Positions 6,860-16,266 are shown, numbered from the stretch's first letter. The stretch is DNA of 64,000 bases from Treponema sp. (GCA_017553635.1 JAFZKN010000014.1:124001-188000), one strand, 5' to 3'. The notes: generated by a model not told the origin, from the letters alone. Program-made: numbers and translations.

Positions 6860-8104
6860 TTAATTGAATCTTCTGTCTTCGATACGTTTTGTTTTCTTTT
6901 CGCTGCGTGGAAGCTCTCCGATGCCCACCACTTTTACTTCTGGAGTCATGTTGTATTTCTGTTTAAATGTATACTGAATCTGTAAAGAAACTTCTGTGCG
7001 GTCAGTTCCGCCTTCTACTTCTACGATTACAGTCATCTGGTCTTTACCGTCAACGTGTTCAATTACTGCACGGTATTCACTTGATGCACCCGGAACAGAA
7101 TTAATAACGTCTTCGATTGTACTTGGGAAAATAATGTTTCCCTTAACCTTAACCATGTCGTCGCTTCTTCCCATGATGTGAGAAATGCGCGGATATTTAG
7201 AACCGCAAGGGCATTCACCTGGAATAAAGGCTGCAAGGTCATGTGTTCTAAAGCGGAAAAGCGGAGCGCCTTCTTTAACAAGTGTTGTCAAAGTAATTTC
7301 TCCGATTTCTCCTTCCGGTACAGGATTTCCTGTTACAGGATCAAGAATTTCGATGTAAAGGTAATCATCAAAAATATGAATGCCTTCTGTCTGGTTTGTA
7401 CAGTTAATTCCGATTCCTGGACCGTAACATTCTGTAAGTCCGTAAATATCATAAAGCTCGATTCCGAGGATGTTTTTAATTCTGTTGCGCATTTTTTCGC
7501 CCCAACGTTCAGAACCGATTACGCCTTTTTTAAGATGAATTTTATCCATGAGGCCGCGTTTTTCTACCTGTTCAGCAAGTAAAAGAGCATAAGAAGAAGT
7601 AGCGCAGATTACAGAAGCCTTTAAGTCCTGCATCATCTGAAGCTGCTTTTCTGTGTTTCCAGGTCCCATTGGAATTGCCATTGCGCCGAGGCGTTCACAG
7701 CCTGCCTGGAAGCCGATACCTGCTGTCCAAAGTCCATATCCCGGTGTAATCTGGATGCGGTCTTTATTTGTAATTCCTGCCATTTCGTAGCAGCGTGAAA
7801 ACATGATAGCCCAGTCTTCTACATCTTTTTTTGTATATGGAATAATAACCGGGGAACCTGTTGTTCCGCTTGAAGAGTGAATGCGGACGATTTCTTCTTC
7901 CGGAACTGCTGCAAGTCCGAGTGGATATGCATCGCGGAGATCCTGCTTTGAGCAGAACGGTACGAGTTTTTCAAAGTCTGCCTGAGTTTTAATGTCATCT
8001 GGATTTACGTTCTTAAAGCGCTCGGTATAAAAAGGGTTTCCGCATGCCTTAACGCGGCGAATCTGTGAGCGGATCTGTTCGAGCTGTGTATCTGTCATTT
8101 TCAT
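6860..8104 (-). CDS. paaK: Phenylacetate-CoA ligase (aryl-acetate CoA ligase)
   Basis: About 414 aa from ATG 8104, chosen because GAGG lies 9 nt upstream; an in-frame ATG at 8152 lies inside the promoter region. It is an ANL-superfamily adenylate-forming enzyme: ATP-binding HSSSGTTGSPVIIPYTKKD, YDIYGLTECYGPG, and C-terminal RSEKKTKRI. PaaK interconverts aryl acetate, ATP and CoA with aryl-acetyl-CoA. Next to a thioesterase and indolepyruvate oxidoreductase it most likely acts on aryl-acetyl-CoA from aromatic amino acid breakdown, conserving energy as ATP in the reverse direction. TTGACA (complement of 8164-8169) with TACTAT 17 nt on is a likely promoter. Confidence 0.88.
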   Translation of the reverse strand: MKMTDTQLEQIRSQIRRVKACGNPFYTERFKNVNPDDIKTQADFEKLVPFCSKQDLRDAYPLGLAAVPEEEIVRIHSSSGTTGSPVIIPYTKKDVEDWAIMFSRCYEMAGITNKDRIQITPGYGLWTAGIGFQAGCERLGAMAIPMGPGNTEKQLQMMQDLKASVICATSSYALLLAEQVEKRGLMDKIHLKKGVIGSERWGEKMRNRIKNILGIELYDIYGLTECYGPGIGINCTNQTEGIHIFDDYLYIEILDPVTGNPVPEGEIGEITLTTLVKEGAPLFRFRTHDLAAFIPGECPCGSKYPRISHIMGRSDDMVKVKGNIIFPSTIEDVINSVPGASSEYRAVIEHVDGKDQMTVIVEVEGGTDRTEVSLQIQYTFKQKYNMTPEVKVVGIGELPRSEKKTKRIEDRRFN

Positions 8105-8178
8105 GTGTGTTGCCTCTTTGTATAGTAACTGATACTTTTTATAGTAATGCATAATGCGGATTCTGTCAACAGTAATTT

Positions 8179-8571
8179 TTATACGTACATTCCGCTTGTG
8201 ACGATAAGGGCAATAGGGTTATCGAGATTGTCTTTTATTGAGATTTCGTAAGTGCACATTTTTGCGCCGGACTTGATGAGGCGACTTTCTGAAATGAGGG
8301 TGTCGCCTTTTAAACGGCCAAGGTATGTGATTGTGCTGTTTGTCGTGACGGTTTTTTCTGAGCCGCGGTTTGAGCTTACTGCAAATGTAAAATCTGCAAG
8401 CGTAAAGAAAACGCCGCCCATTACATGGTTGTTTGCGTTAAGATGCCTTTCGTCGATTTTGAGTGAGCATTTTGCGTAATGGGTGCCGACATCTTCTATC
8501 TGGATGCCGGTTGTCACCATTGCGTAGCGGTCGTTTATAAAAAATTCTCTTGCCTGCTCAAGTTCCGTCAT
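8179..8571 (-). CDS. PaaI-type hotdog thioesterase
   Basis: 130 aa, hotdog fold. HLNANNHVMGGVFFTLADFTFAVSSN is the PaaI-type active segment: a catalytic Asp in ADF follows the His/Asn-containing helix start. It probably hydrolyses aryl-acetyl-CoA or related thioesters and so relieves CoA trapping by the neighbouring PaaK and Ior enzymes. Its start overlaps the end of iorB by 4 nt, indicating translational coupling in an iorA-iorB-thioesterase operon. Confidence 0.82.
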   Translation of the reverse strand: MTELEQAREFFINDRYAMVTTGIQIEDVGTHYAKCSLKIDERHLNANNHVMGGVFFTLADFTFAVSSNRGSEKTVTTNSTITYLGRLKGDTLISESRLIKSGAKMCTYEISIKDNLDNPIALIVTSGMYV

Positions 8572-9134
8572 AGAGTTGCCTCGAGAGCCTTTATGTTAAG
8601 CTCATAAAATTCCGGTTTAACAAGAAGCTTTAATGCGTCTTTAAGCTGGTCTTTTTCGATGAGCCCTGTTTTGCATGCAGCTCCAAGTAAGATTATGTTT
8701 GCCACTTTAGTTGAACCGAGTTTACTGCAAAGCTCATCGGTGTCTACAACGATTACGTTTTTAAAATTTGATTTTAAAAAATCAATCATTGTCTGTGTCG
8801 AAAAAGATTTTCCGGTTAAGCTTGCTGTTACAGGCTGAATAATTTTATTGTTGATGATTACTGTTCCGTCTGGTTTAAGATAATCAATGTTACGCACTGC
8901 TTCTGCTGCTTCGAATGCGATTATGATGTCGGCCTGTCCTTTTGGAATTAACGGTGAAAAAACATCATCGCCGATTCTTACATGACTTACTACAGAACCG
9001 CCGCGCTGTGCCATTCCGATTGTTTCTGCAGAAAGCACATGCTGTCCGCATGAAAGCGCTGCCTGAGAAAGAACTTTTGCGGCGAGTACTGTTCCCTGAC
9101 CGCCGACTCCACAAATTATAATACTCTTACTCAT
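8568..9134 (-). CDS. iorB: Indolepyruvate oxidoreductase subunit beta
   Basis: About 188 aa from ATG 9134, chosen because GGAGA lies about 9 nt upstream; a further in-frame ATG at 9155 is upstream of that site. It is the gamma-domain subunit of the 2-oxoacid:ferredoxin oxidoreductase family: IIICGVGGQGTVLAAKVLS, then MAQRGGSVVSHVRIGDDVFSPLI. With IorA it oxidatively decarboxylates arylpyruvates to aryl-acetyl-CoA and reduces ferredoxin. It starts 13 nt after the iorA stop. A second copy (iorB at 47080-47655) is clearly homologous but divergent. Confidence 0.9.
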   Translation of the reverse strand: MSKSIIICGVGGQGTVLAAKVLSQAALSCGQHVLSAETIGMAQRGGSVVSHVRIGDDVFSPLIPKGQADIIIAFEAAEAVRNIDYLKPDGTVIINNKIIQPVTASLTGKSFSTQTMIDFLKSNFKNVIVVDTDELCSKLGSTKVANIILLGAACKTGLIEKDQLKDALKLLVKPEFYELNIKALEATL

Positions 9135-9147
9135 ATAAAAATCTCCG

Positions 9148-11016
9148 TTAATCAATTGCTTTAACAGGACATACCTGTGAACATAAACTGCATCCCGTAC
9201 ATAATGAACTGTCGATATTTACTATCTGTTTTCCATTTGCATTTGTCTGAGTGCTTATACTTAATGCAGGACATCCGAGTTCTTTAATACATTTCTGGCA
9301 GCCGATACATTTTGCAGAATCAACTTTTTTTGTTCCAGGAAATTTATAGCCGAGCTTTGATGCAACACTTATACAAGGGGATTTAAAAATTACTGCACTT
9401 ACTCCCGGTGCACTGCTTGCTTCTTTTACCGCATTTACAGCTTCTTCTAAGTTGAATGGATTTACTTCGATAATCGGTTTTACTCCGACAGCTTCAAGAA
9501 TTTTAGGAATGCTTATTTTATCGACTGCCTGGCCCATCATTGTAACTCCGGTTCCAGGATGCGGCTGGTGGCCTGTCATTGCAGTTGTAGAGTTGTCGAG
9601 AATACAGAGAGTCTGGTGCGACTGATTGTAAACTGCATTTACAACGCCTGTAATTCCGCTTGCAAAGAAGGTTGAGTCACCGATAAAACTAAAGCAGAGG
9701 CGATCTGGTTCTGTGTGGTAAAAGCCCTGAGCCATTGTGATGTCGGCTCCCATACAAAGACATGTGTCGCACATATCAAGCGGCTTTGCGTTTCCGAGAG
9801 TGTAGCATCCGATGTCGCCACAGTATGCTGTCTTTTTATCTTTTGTTGCAAGCTTTACTGCATAGAATGAACCGCGGTGAGGACAGCCTGCGCATAATAC
9901 AGGAGGACGAACAGGAAGTTCTGGAGATTCTGCAGAGTTTGAAAGAGGTGCGGCGCTTTGACTCTGTGCATTTTTAGAAGCCTCTGAGCCTGAACTGCCG
10001 TTTAATTTTTCTATGATTGCTTTTACGATTTCGACAGAGAGCTCGCCCGCTTCTGGGACAGTCCTGTCTTTTTTACCGTGAATTTTTACTGTAAGATTTT
10101 TTTCTCCTGCCAGTAAAAAAAGATTTTCTTCTAAGAATGGATCCAGTTCTTCAAATACTGTAACTTCGCCGTGGGCTTTAATAAAGTCGAGGGCGAGCTC
10201 TTTTGGGAACGGGTAAGGAGTTCCGATTTTTAAAACTGATGCAGGAATTTTTAAAATTTCGAGCGCTTCCATTAAATAGCAGTATGAAATTCCGCCGGCG
10301 ATAAAATTTAATTTACTGCCTTCGCTGTTTTTTACTATATTAAAGCGCGATTTACTGAACTGGCCTGGAAGAACAGATTCGTTGCGTTCAAAAATACGCT
10401 TGTGGTTCATAAAAGAAGTTCTCGGGAAAATTACCCAGCGCTGAGTGTCTTTGGTAAATTCAGCATTGGAAGAAACCTCTGTAAGCTCAGGAAATTCCAT
10501 GCTTTCGTAGGCGTGGTCAACTCGTGTTGTCGGGCGTACAAAAACAGGAGTGTTGTATTTTTCTGAAAGCTCAAAGGCTTCCTGAATCATTTCGTAAGCT
10601 TCCTGCGGAGTTGACGGATCAAGGCACGGGATTTTGGAATACTGTGCAAAATTTCTTGTGTCCTGTTCAGTCTGACTTGAAATAGGACCCGGATCATCTG
10701 CGCTTATTATAACCATTCCGCCTTTAACGCCGACATAAGAAAGGCACATTACAGGGTCACTTGCAACGTTTAAACCGACCTGCTTCATTGTAACGAGAGT
10801 CCGCGCTCCGGCATAACTTGCTCCGGCAGCAACTTCGACAGCAGCCTTTTCGTTTACTGACCATTCGACATAGGTTTTGGTTTTATCCTTGTATTTTGAG
10901 ATGAATTCAATTATTTCGCTGGAAGGGGTTCCAGGGTATCCTGCAACGAGTTTTACTCCAGCTTTTAAAGCACCAAGGGCAATGGCCTGGTTTCCCATAA
11001 TCATTTGTTTTGGCAT
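9148..11016 (-). CDS. iorA: Indolepyruvate oxidoreductase subunit alpha
   Basis: 622 aa. The N-terminal pyrimidine-binding domain (GNQAIALGALKAGVKLVAGYPGTPSSEI) is followed by a TPP-binding domain (PPVLCAGCPHRGSFYAVK, GDIGCYTLG, FSFIGDSTFFASGITG) and a C-terminal 2x[4Fe-4S] ferredoxin domain with CIGCQKCIKELGCP and CTGCSLCSQVCP. It converts indole-, phenyl- and hydroxyphenylpyruvate to the aryl-acetyl-CoA. A Ser/Ala-rich linker (around residues 340-370) precedes the TPP domain and is absent from the second copy at 45284. AAGGAAG precedes the ATG. Confidence 0.92.
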   Translation of the reverse strand: MPKQMIMGNQAIALGALKAGVKLVAGYPGTPSSEIIEFISKYKDKTKTYVEWSVNEKAAVEVAAGASYAGARTLVTMKQVGLNVASDPVMCLSYVGVKGGMVIISADDPGPISSQTEQDTRNFAQYSKIPCLDPSTPQEAYEMIQEAFELSEKYNTPVFVRPTTRVDHAYESMEFPELTEVSSNAEFTKDTQRWVIFPRTSFMNHKRIFERNESVLPGQFSKSRFNIVKNSEGSKLNFIAGGISYCYLMEALEILKIPASVLKIGTPYPFPKELALDFIKAHGEVTVFEELDPFLEENLFLLAGEKNLTVKIHGKKDRTVPEAGELSVEIVKAIIEKLNGSSGSEASKNAQSQSAAPLSNSAESPELPVRPPVLCAGCPHRGSFYAVKLATKDKKTAYCGDIGCYTLGNAKPLDMCDTCLCMGADITMAQGFYHTEPDRLCFSFIGDSTFFASGITGVVNAVYNQSHQTLCILDNSTTAMTGHQPHPGTGVTMMGQAVDKISIPKILEAVGVKPIIEVNPFNLEEAVNAVKEASSAPGVSAVIFKSPCISVASKLGYKFPGTKKVDSAKCIGCQKCIKELGCPALSISTQTNANGKQIVNIDSSLCTGCSLCSQVCPVKAID

Positions 11017-11188
11017 AAATACTTCCTTATTTACGGGCTTAATAAACGCGTGTTCCTATTTGTAGTAACAGTTTATTATATAAGTTGAATTTTTTCAAGG
11101 GATATTTGCTGTTTGGGTATGTCCACATCTTTTATGGAAGAAACCGGGCGGAATGAGGACGGCTTTTTTTTCTCTTTTGTAAAATCCA

Positions 11189-11197
11189 TGTTATAAT
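11189..11197 (+). promoter_or_regulatory. Extended -10 promoter for the GH5 gene
   Basis: TG-T-TATAAT at 11189-11197 forms an extended -10. No good -35 is seen. The GH5 start lies about 70 nt downstream. Confidence 0.45.
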
Positions 11198-11267
11198 TTT
11201 AAGATGAGAGTTTAAAACCGGTTCCGCATTAAAGGAAAATCTTCTGGTAAATGGCTCTTGGGAGATT

Positions 11268-13037
11268 TTGATGAAAAAGATTAAATGCATTTTTTTAGCA
11301 TTCGCAATTTTAGTTTTGGGAATGAGTGCTATAATTGCGCAGGAAAAAAACGACGGAAAAGAAATACCTAGAGTAAACGTTACAATGCCGTTTTCAAAAG
11401 GACTTAATTTATCTAACTGGCTTGAATTGCACAGGCGGGAATATTCAAATATAGAATCAGAATTTTTTGGAAAACAGGATTTTATAGATATAAAAAGTCT
11501 TGGAGTAGAAATCATCCGTATTCCGATTCATTTTGAAGAAATGAGTTCTGACAAACCGGATTTTATCATAGAAGACTGGCTCTGGGAAAAAATTGATAAT
11601 GCTGTCGAATGGTGTACAGAGTTAAAAATGTACATGATTATTGATTTTCACAATGACTGTGGCGGAAATAGTAAGACAAGGCCTGACGTTGAGGATATGC
11701 TTATAAAAATATGGACACAGATTGCAGAGCGTTATAAAGATTCTGGAGAATATGTTCTTTATGAAATAATGAATGAACCGCATTTTAAAAGCAGTAGTCT
11801 GGCTTCTGATATTTCAAAGTGGAATAAAATTCAGGGTAATGTATTAAAAAAAATCCGCCAGATAGACAAAACACATACTGTGATTGTAGGCGGAGCGGAC
11901 TGGCATTCAATTAATTCGATGTTACAGTTACCGGATTATAAAGACAGTAATATAATTTTAAATTTTCATGATTATACTCCATTTTTATTTACACATCAGG
12001 GTGCAAATTGGGTAGGAGATAAGGGCGGAAATGGTCTTGAAAATGTAAGGCACATACCTTTTCCGTATTCGAAAGAAAAAATGCCGCAGCTTCCTAAAAA
12101 TCAGATAGAGCAGGATTGGATAGAATATTTATTCAGCAGTTACGAAAAAGAAGCCAGCGAAGCAAATCTTGTAAAACCTCTTAACGAAGCAGTAAAACTT
12201 GCGAACAAACGTGGAGTCGCTTTGATGTGTAACGAGTGGGGTACTCAGATGAATTTTGCCGATGAAGAAGACCGCATCAACTGGTATCGTCTTAAAGCAA
12301 AGTGGATGGATGAAAGAAATATTATCCGTTTAAGCTGGGATTATAAAAATTCTTTTGGTGTATTCAATGATAAAAATATCTGGCCTGGTAAAGTGAATTT
12401 TCCTGAAGATTTAAATAAAGGAATTGTCGAAGCTCTGGGATTTAAAGTTCCTGAAGAAAAAAAGCGTGTCCGGCTTTCGTGGCTTGAAAATGCAAAAAGA
12501 ACAGGAGATTATACAATTTATAAAAATGGTTTTGTAAAGGGAATTCTTCTTGAGCAGTATTATCCAAATTATGTCAGAGTGAATAAAAGAGATGATCGAA
12601 CAGAAGATTCATATATTTATTTTGGTAAAACAAATTCATATGAAAGAATAGAGATACCTCTTGGAGATAATGTGGATTTATCTTCGTTTGTTGACAGTGG
12701 AAAATTTCTTGAATTTGAAATCCGTACAAACCAGAAAAAATTGTCTCTGGAAGTATATTTTGAACAGAAAGAAATCTTAGATGCAGGAAAATCAGGACTC
12801 CCATGGAGATGCAGAAAATCTATAAAAAATGATACTGTTCCTGCAGATGGACAATGGCATATTGTAAGAATTCCGCTTAAAGATTTTGCTGATATTGGTG
12901 CGTGGGTTAACAGAGAAAACAAATGGTACAACGGCGAAGGTCTGTTCAGCTGGAAAAGAGTACACAGCCTTATTTTTGATGTTGGCGAAAAAGGTCTTCA
13001 AGGCGATCTTTCTGTCCGCAATATTGCAATAAAGTAG
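11268..13037 (+). CDS. Secreted GH5 endoglucanase with C-terminal beta-sandwich domain
   Basis: 589 aa. Residues 1-24 form a signal peptide (hydrophobic core FLAFAILVLGMSAIIAQ). Residues 35-390 are a glycoside hydrolase family 5 barrel: GLNLSNWLEL at the start, YEIMNEPHF with the acid/base Glu, and ALMCNEWGTQM with the nucleophile Glu. The last 190 residues resemble a carbohydrate-binding beta-sandwich (CBM11/CBM4-like), inferred from pattern only. It likely cuts cellulose or another beta-glucan outside the cytoplasm. GGGAG lies 8 nt before the ATG. The gene is monocistronic. Confidence 0.85.
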   Translation: MMKKIKCIFLAFAILVLGMSAIIAQEKNDGKEIPRVNVTMPFSKGLNLSNWLELHRREYSNIESEFFGKQDFIDIKSLGVEIIRIPIHFEEMSSDKPDFIIEDWLWEKIDNAVEWCTELKMYMIIDFHNDCGGNSKTRPDVEDMLIKIWTQIAERYKDSGEYVLYEIMNEPHFKSSSLASDISKWNKIQGNVLKKIRQIDKTHTVIVGGADWHSINSMLQLPDYKDSNIILNFHDYTPFLFTHQGANWVGDKGGNGLENVRHIPFPYSKEKMPQLPKNQIEQDWIEYLFSSYEKEASEANLVKPLNEAVKLANKRGVALMCNEWGTQMNFADEEDRINWYRLKAKWMDERNIIRLSWDYKNSFGVFNDKNIWPGKVNFPEDLNKGIVEALGFKVPEEKKRVRLSWLENAKRTGDYTIYKNGFVKGILLEQYYPNYVRVNKRDDRTEDSYIYFGKTNSYERIEIPLGDNVDLSSFVDSGKFLEFEIRTNQKKLSLEVYFEQKEILDAGKSGLPWRCRKSIKNDTVPADGQWHIVRIPLKDFADIGAWVNRENKWYNGEGLFSWKRVHSLIFDVGEKGLQGDLSVRNIAIK

Positions 13038-13071
13038 CTTTCAGAAAAATAAAACTTTTTTATAAATTCTA

Positions 13072-13122
13072 TTGACAGAAACATTTTATCCCGATATTAT
13101 CTACAGTAACAAGGTTACTGTA
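13072..13122 (+). promoter_or_regulatory. Strong promoter with adjoining operator palindrome
   Basis: TTGACA (13072-13077), exactly 17 nt, TATTAT (13095-13100). Two bases later a perfect 9-bp inverted repeat with a 3-bp centre begins: TACAGTAAC (13102-13110), AAG, GTTACTGTA (13114-13122). It covers the expected start site, as a repressor operator would. It drives the TrpP-like ECF transporter operon. Half-sites differ from the E. coli TrpR operator, so the regulator is unassigned. Confidence 0.7.
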
Positions 13123-13195
13123 ATTAGTAACACCGACTTTAGAAATCTGTGCGCAAAGATTTTTGATAAGCGGAAAAATTAAAGGAGTCATTATT

Positions 13196-13732
13196 ATGGA
13201 AAAACGTGTATTAAAACAGGAAGAAAAAAAAGGACTTTCTTTGAGAGATCTTTTGCTTACAGCAGTATTACTTGCTGCAGGTGCAGTTCTTAAATTCTTT
13301 GTCGGATCAATCATCAACATAGGTGGTATGAAACCAAACTTTATCATTGCAATGTATTGTATGGCAATTGTACTTATCAAACCAAAACTTATCTACTGTG
13401 CAATCATCGGTCTTCTTGCCGGTGCAATCTGTCAGTTCTTCCCTGGTCAGCCGTATCTTAATTTTGCTTCTGAACTTGCTGGTGCTATTGCAATGGGTCT
13501 TCTTATTAAAGTAAGTTTTAACATCAAGAGTTTTAACTTTGGACCTGCAGTTGCAACTTTTATAAGTACAGTTATATCTGGTGGACTTTATACAGTTCTT
13601 CTTATTACAGTTATCAAAATGGCAAAGGGAACTCTTGCAGCTTATATACCTATCGTACTTTGTACTGCATTGTTCAACGCCGTAATTGTTCAGCTTTTAT
13701 ATATTCCACTTAACAAAGCAATCAATAAATAA
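13196..13732 (+). CDS. TrpP-like ECF transporter substrate-binding (S) component
   Basis: 178 aa from ATG 13196; AGGAG ends 9 nt upstream, and an upstream in-frame start at 13163 lies before this site. About five hydrophobic helices. The segment INIGGMKPNFIIAMYCMAIVLI corresponds to the GGMKPD motif of the tryptophan transporter TrpP family, and the same spacing continues (GLLAGAICQFFPGQ...). It would bind the substrate and work with the ATPases and EcfT encoded just downstream. Tryptophan as substrate is inferred from TrpP resemblance; another small aromatic or vitamin is possible. An N-terminal charged stretch of 20 residues precedes the first helix. Confidence 0.72.
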   Translation: MEKRVLKQEEKKGLSLRDLLLTAVLLAAGAVLKFFVGSIINIGGMKPNFIIAMYCMAIVLIKPKLIYCAIIGLLAGAICQFFPGQPYLNFASELAGAIAMGLLIKVSFNIKSFNFGPAVATFISTVISGGLYTVLLITVIKMAKGTLAAYIPIVLCTALFNAVIVQLLYIPLNKAINK

Positions 13733-13742
13733 AGAGACAGCA

Positions 13743-14594
13743 ATGGTAGAAATTAGCGATCTGACATTTAAATATTCAAGAGGAAAGAAAAATTCCTTAG
13801 AGAATATAAATTTAAAAATTGAAAAAGGTGAATTTATAGGAATTATCGGTGAATCTGGTGCAGGAAAATCCACACTGTGTTCATGTATAAACGGAATAAT
13901 TCCACACAGACATTCCGGAGATTTTTATGGGAGTGTAAAAGTTTGTGGTAAAGACACTTTTGATATTAAACCTGGTGAACTTGCATTAAGTGTTGGTTCT
14001 GTTTTTCAGGATGTAGAAAGTCAGCTCGTTAGTTTTTTTGTTGAAGATGAAATTCTTTTTGGACTTGAAAACTTTGGTGTTCCAAAAGATAAAATTGAAG
14101 AAAGAATTACTGAAGCTCTTAAAGCTGTTGGAATTGAAAATCTTCGTTATAGAGAAATATCTGGTTTGAGTGGTGGACAGAAACAGAAAGTTGCAATTGC
14201 AGCAATTGTTGCTCTTGAACCGGATATTCTTGTTCTTGATGAACCTACTGGAGAACTTGATCCTGCATCGAGCCTGCAGATTTTCGAACTTTTAAAAAAA
14301 TTGAATGAAGAAAAAGGGATTACGATAATTGTTGCAGAACAGAAAATCATGCTTCTTTGTGAATTTGCAAAAAAGCTTTGTGTAATGCAGCAGGGAAAAA
14401 TTCTTTTTAATGATGAAGTAAGAAAAGTTTTAAGTAACAGAACAGAACTTGAAAACGCCGGAATTAACTGTCCGCGTGTTTTGACATTAAGCGATGAATT
14501 ATTTAAACAAAAAATAGTAAAGAACAGTCAAAAGAAAAAATCTGTATGTATTAATGCAGAAGAAGCTGCATCACTTGTAAGGAGCATTTTGTAA
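13743..14594 (+). CDS. ecfA1: ECF transporter ATPase 1
   Basis: 283 aa from ATG 13743, 10 nt after the S-component stop. ABC ATPase with Walker A GESGAGKST (about residue 36), Q-loop FQDVESQLVS, signature LSGGQKQKVAIAA and Walker B ILVLDEPTGELD. It energises uptake through EcfT, pairing with the next gene product. The long C-terminal extension after the switch region is usual in ECF ATPases. The alternative start at 13686 lies within the preceding gene and is unlikely. Confidence 0.9.
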   Translation: MVEISDLTFKYSRGKKNSLENINLKIEKGEFIGIIGESGAGKSTLCSCINGIIPHRHSGDFYGSVKVCGKDTFDIKPGELALSVGSVFQDVESQLVSFFVEDEILFGLENFGVPKDKIEERITEALKAVGIENLRYREISGLSGGQKQKVAIAAIVALEPDILVLDEPTGELDPASSLQIFELLKKLNEEKGITIIVAEQKIMLLCEFAKKLCVMQQGKILFNDEVRKVLSNRTELENAGINCPRVLTLSDELFKQKIVKNSQKKKSVCINAEEAASLVRSIL

Positions 14595-14595
14595 T

Positions 14596-15405
14596 ATGGA
14601 ACAGACAATGCTTGAACTTCAAAATGTAACTTTTGGATACAGCGTAGAAGCTACAGTTCATAATTTGACAGCAAAGATAAACAAAGGTGATTTTGTAGCC
14701 CTCATCGGTTCTAACGGAGCTGGAAAGTCAACTTTTTCAAAGCTCTGTAACGGTTTATTAAAACCAACAGAAGGTGACGTTTTTGTTTTAGGAAAAAATA
14801 CTAAAAAAGAAAAAGTGAGTAATCTTGCCCGCCACATAGGATTTTTATTTCAGAATCCAGATAGACAGATATGCTGTGAAACTGTAAAAGAAGAAATTGA
14901 ATTTAGTTTAAAAAATAATGGAATTAATCCAGAAGAAATAAAAAGAAGAGTTGAAGAAACAATTTCTACCTTTGGTTTTAATCCTGATGCAGAACCATTT
15001 AATATGAGCCGCGGTCAGAGACAGAGACTTTGTCTTGCCTGCATTATTGCTCTTAATCCTGAAATAATGATCCTTGATGAACCGACGACAGGGCTTGATT
15101 ATAAAGAGTGTATGGAGCTCATGGAAAAAATACGAGAGCTTAATAAAAACGGAACAACTGTCGTAATGGTCTGTCACGATATGGAAGTAGTTCTAGATTT
15201 TGCTGATAAAGTGATTGTAATGACAGAGGGCAGGATAATTGGCGAAGGAGAGACAAGAAAAGTATTACAGGATAAAGAACTTTTAAGTAACGCACACATT
15301 ATTGCGCCTCAAATTGCACAGACATGTATGCTTTTAGGAAATAAGTTTAAAGATATTTTTACAGTTGATGAAATGATAGATAAAATTAAGGAGTTAAAAA
15401 AATGA
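14596..15405 (+). CDS. ecfA2: ECF transporter ATPase 2
   Basis: 269 aa, second ABC ATPase of the module: Walker A GSNGAGKST, Q-loop FQNPDRQICCETVKEEI, signature MSRGQRQRLCLA (SRGQ in place of SGGQ), Walker B IMILDEPTTGLD and the switch VMVCHDMEV. It begins 1 nt after the first ATPase stop and overlaps the start of EcfT, so all four genes form one operon. The changed signature suggests an asymmetric ATPase pair, as seen in other ECF heterodimers. Confidence 0.9.
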   Translation: MEQTMLELQNVTFGYSVEATVHNLTAKINKGDFVALIGSNGAGKSTFSKLCNGLLKPTEGDVFVLGKNTKKEKVSNLARHIGFLFQNPDRQICCETVKEEIEFSLKNNGINPEEIKRRVEETISTFGFNPDAEPFNMSRGQRQRLCLACIIALNPEIMILDEPTTGLDYKECMELMEKIRELNKNGTTVVMVCHDMEVVLDFADKVIVMTEGRIIGEGETRKVLQDKELLSNAHIIAPQIAQTCMLLGNKFKDIFTVDEMIDKIKELKK

Positions 15406-16181
15406 AAGGATTACTGGACTATTTGCAGGGTGATTCTATCTTACATAAAATGCATCCGATTTCAAAATTATTATTATCATTTTTTATCTGCCTTGCTGCA
15501 TTTATTTCTGATAAGTTTTATTTTCTTATTGGACTTATTGTTTTAAATCTTTTAATTGCATTAATCGGAGAAGGAAAAAGCAAATGCGGAGTTTTTAAAA
15601 GAAGTCTTGGAATTTTAAAAGGACTTTTAAAAATTTCAATTTTTCTTTTTATCATTCAATTATTGTGTATAAGAGATGGAAATGTTGTTTTTAAAATTAC
15701 AGAAAATTTTGGGATTACAGATACTGGAATTAATACAGCATTAATTTTAGTTTTAAGACTTACAGGAGCAACTCTTCCACTTGCAATTGTGATCTCTGTT
15801 ACAAATTTAAATGATCTTGCAAATACACTTGTAAAGAGTTTGCATATTCCGTACAAATATGCTTACACAGTAATTACTTCCATTAGGTTCATTCCGATTT
15901 TTGCATCAGAAATGAGTCTGATTATTGATTCACAGAAAGCACGCGGTGTAGATTTTGAAATAAAAAATCCGTTTAAAAAACTTTCACTCATTTTGCCATT
16001 GTGCTTTCCTCTTTTGCTTTCTTCTGTAAGAAAGATTGAATCAACTACAACAGCAACAGAACTTCGGGGATTTTATTTTAGAAAACCTGACAGCTGTTAC
16101 AGAGATTACAAAGTTGGATTTGCTGATTTTGTTTTTACATTTTTTGCTGTTTCTGTATTGGTATTCAGTTTTTTATACTAA
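15402..16181 (+). CDS. ecfT: ECF transporter transmembrane component EcfT
   Basis: 259 aa with about six hydrophobic helices. The cytoplasmic coupling helices carry the two EcfT signature triplets: ARG in IDSQKARGVDFE and LRG (an ARG variant) in TTATELRGFYF. It links the S component to the two ATPases. The start overlaps the previous stop (ATGA). A DNA-wide promoter search shows none inside the operon. Because all four components sit together, this is a dedicated (group I) ECF transporter. Confidence 0.88.
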   Translation: MKGLLDYLQGDSILHKMHPISKLLLSFFICLAAFISDKFYFLIGLIVLNLLIALIGEGKSKCGVFKRSLGILKGLLKISIFLFIIQLLCIRDGNVVFKITENFGITDTGINTALILVLRLTGATLPLAIVISVTNLNDLANTLVKSLHIPYKYAYTVITSIRFIPIFASEMSLIIDSQKARGVDFEIKNPFKKLSLILPLCFPLLLSSVRKIESTTTATELRGFYFRKPDSCYRDYKVGFADFVFTFFAVSVLVFSFLY

Positions 16182-16218
16182 ATTCAGCATGAATAACCGG
16201 TTAAAACGACCTTCGTAA

Positions 16219-16247
16219 TTGACAAAGCGCCATAAAGAAAGTACATT
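16219..16247 (+). promoter_or_regulatory. purA promoter
   Basis: TTGACA (16219-16224), 17-nt spacer, TACATT (16242-16247), about 20 nt before the purA start. Confidence 0.55.
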
Positions 16248-16266
16248 AATTTTCGGAGTAATGTAA

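Noticed and set aside
8104..8152. Longer N-terminus of PaaK from ATG 8152
   Set aside because: The extra 16 residues lie in the promoter region and GAGG points to ATG 8104.
13102..13122. TrpR operator assignment
   Set aside because: The half-sites do not match the known CTAG-containing TrpR operator, so the regulator was left open.
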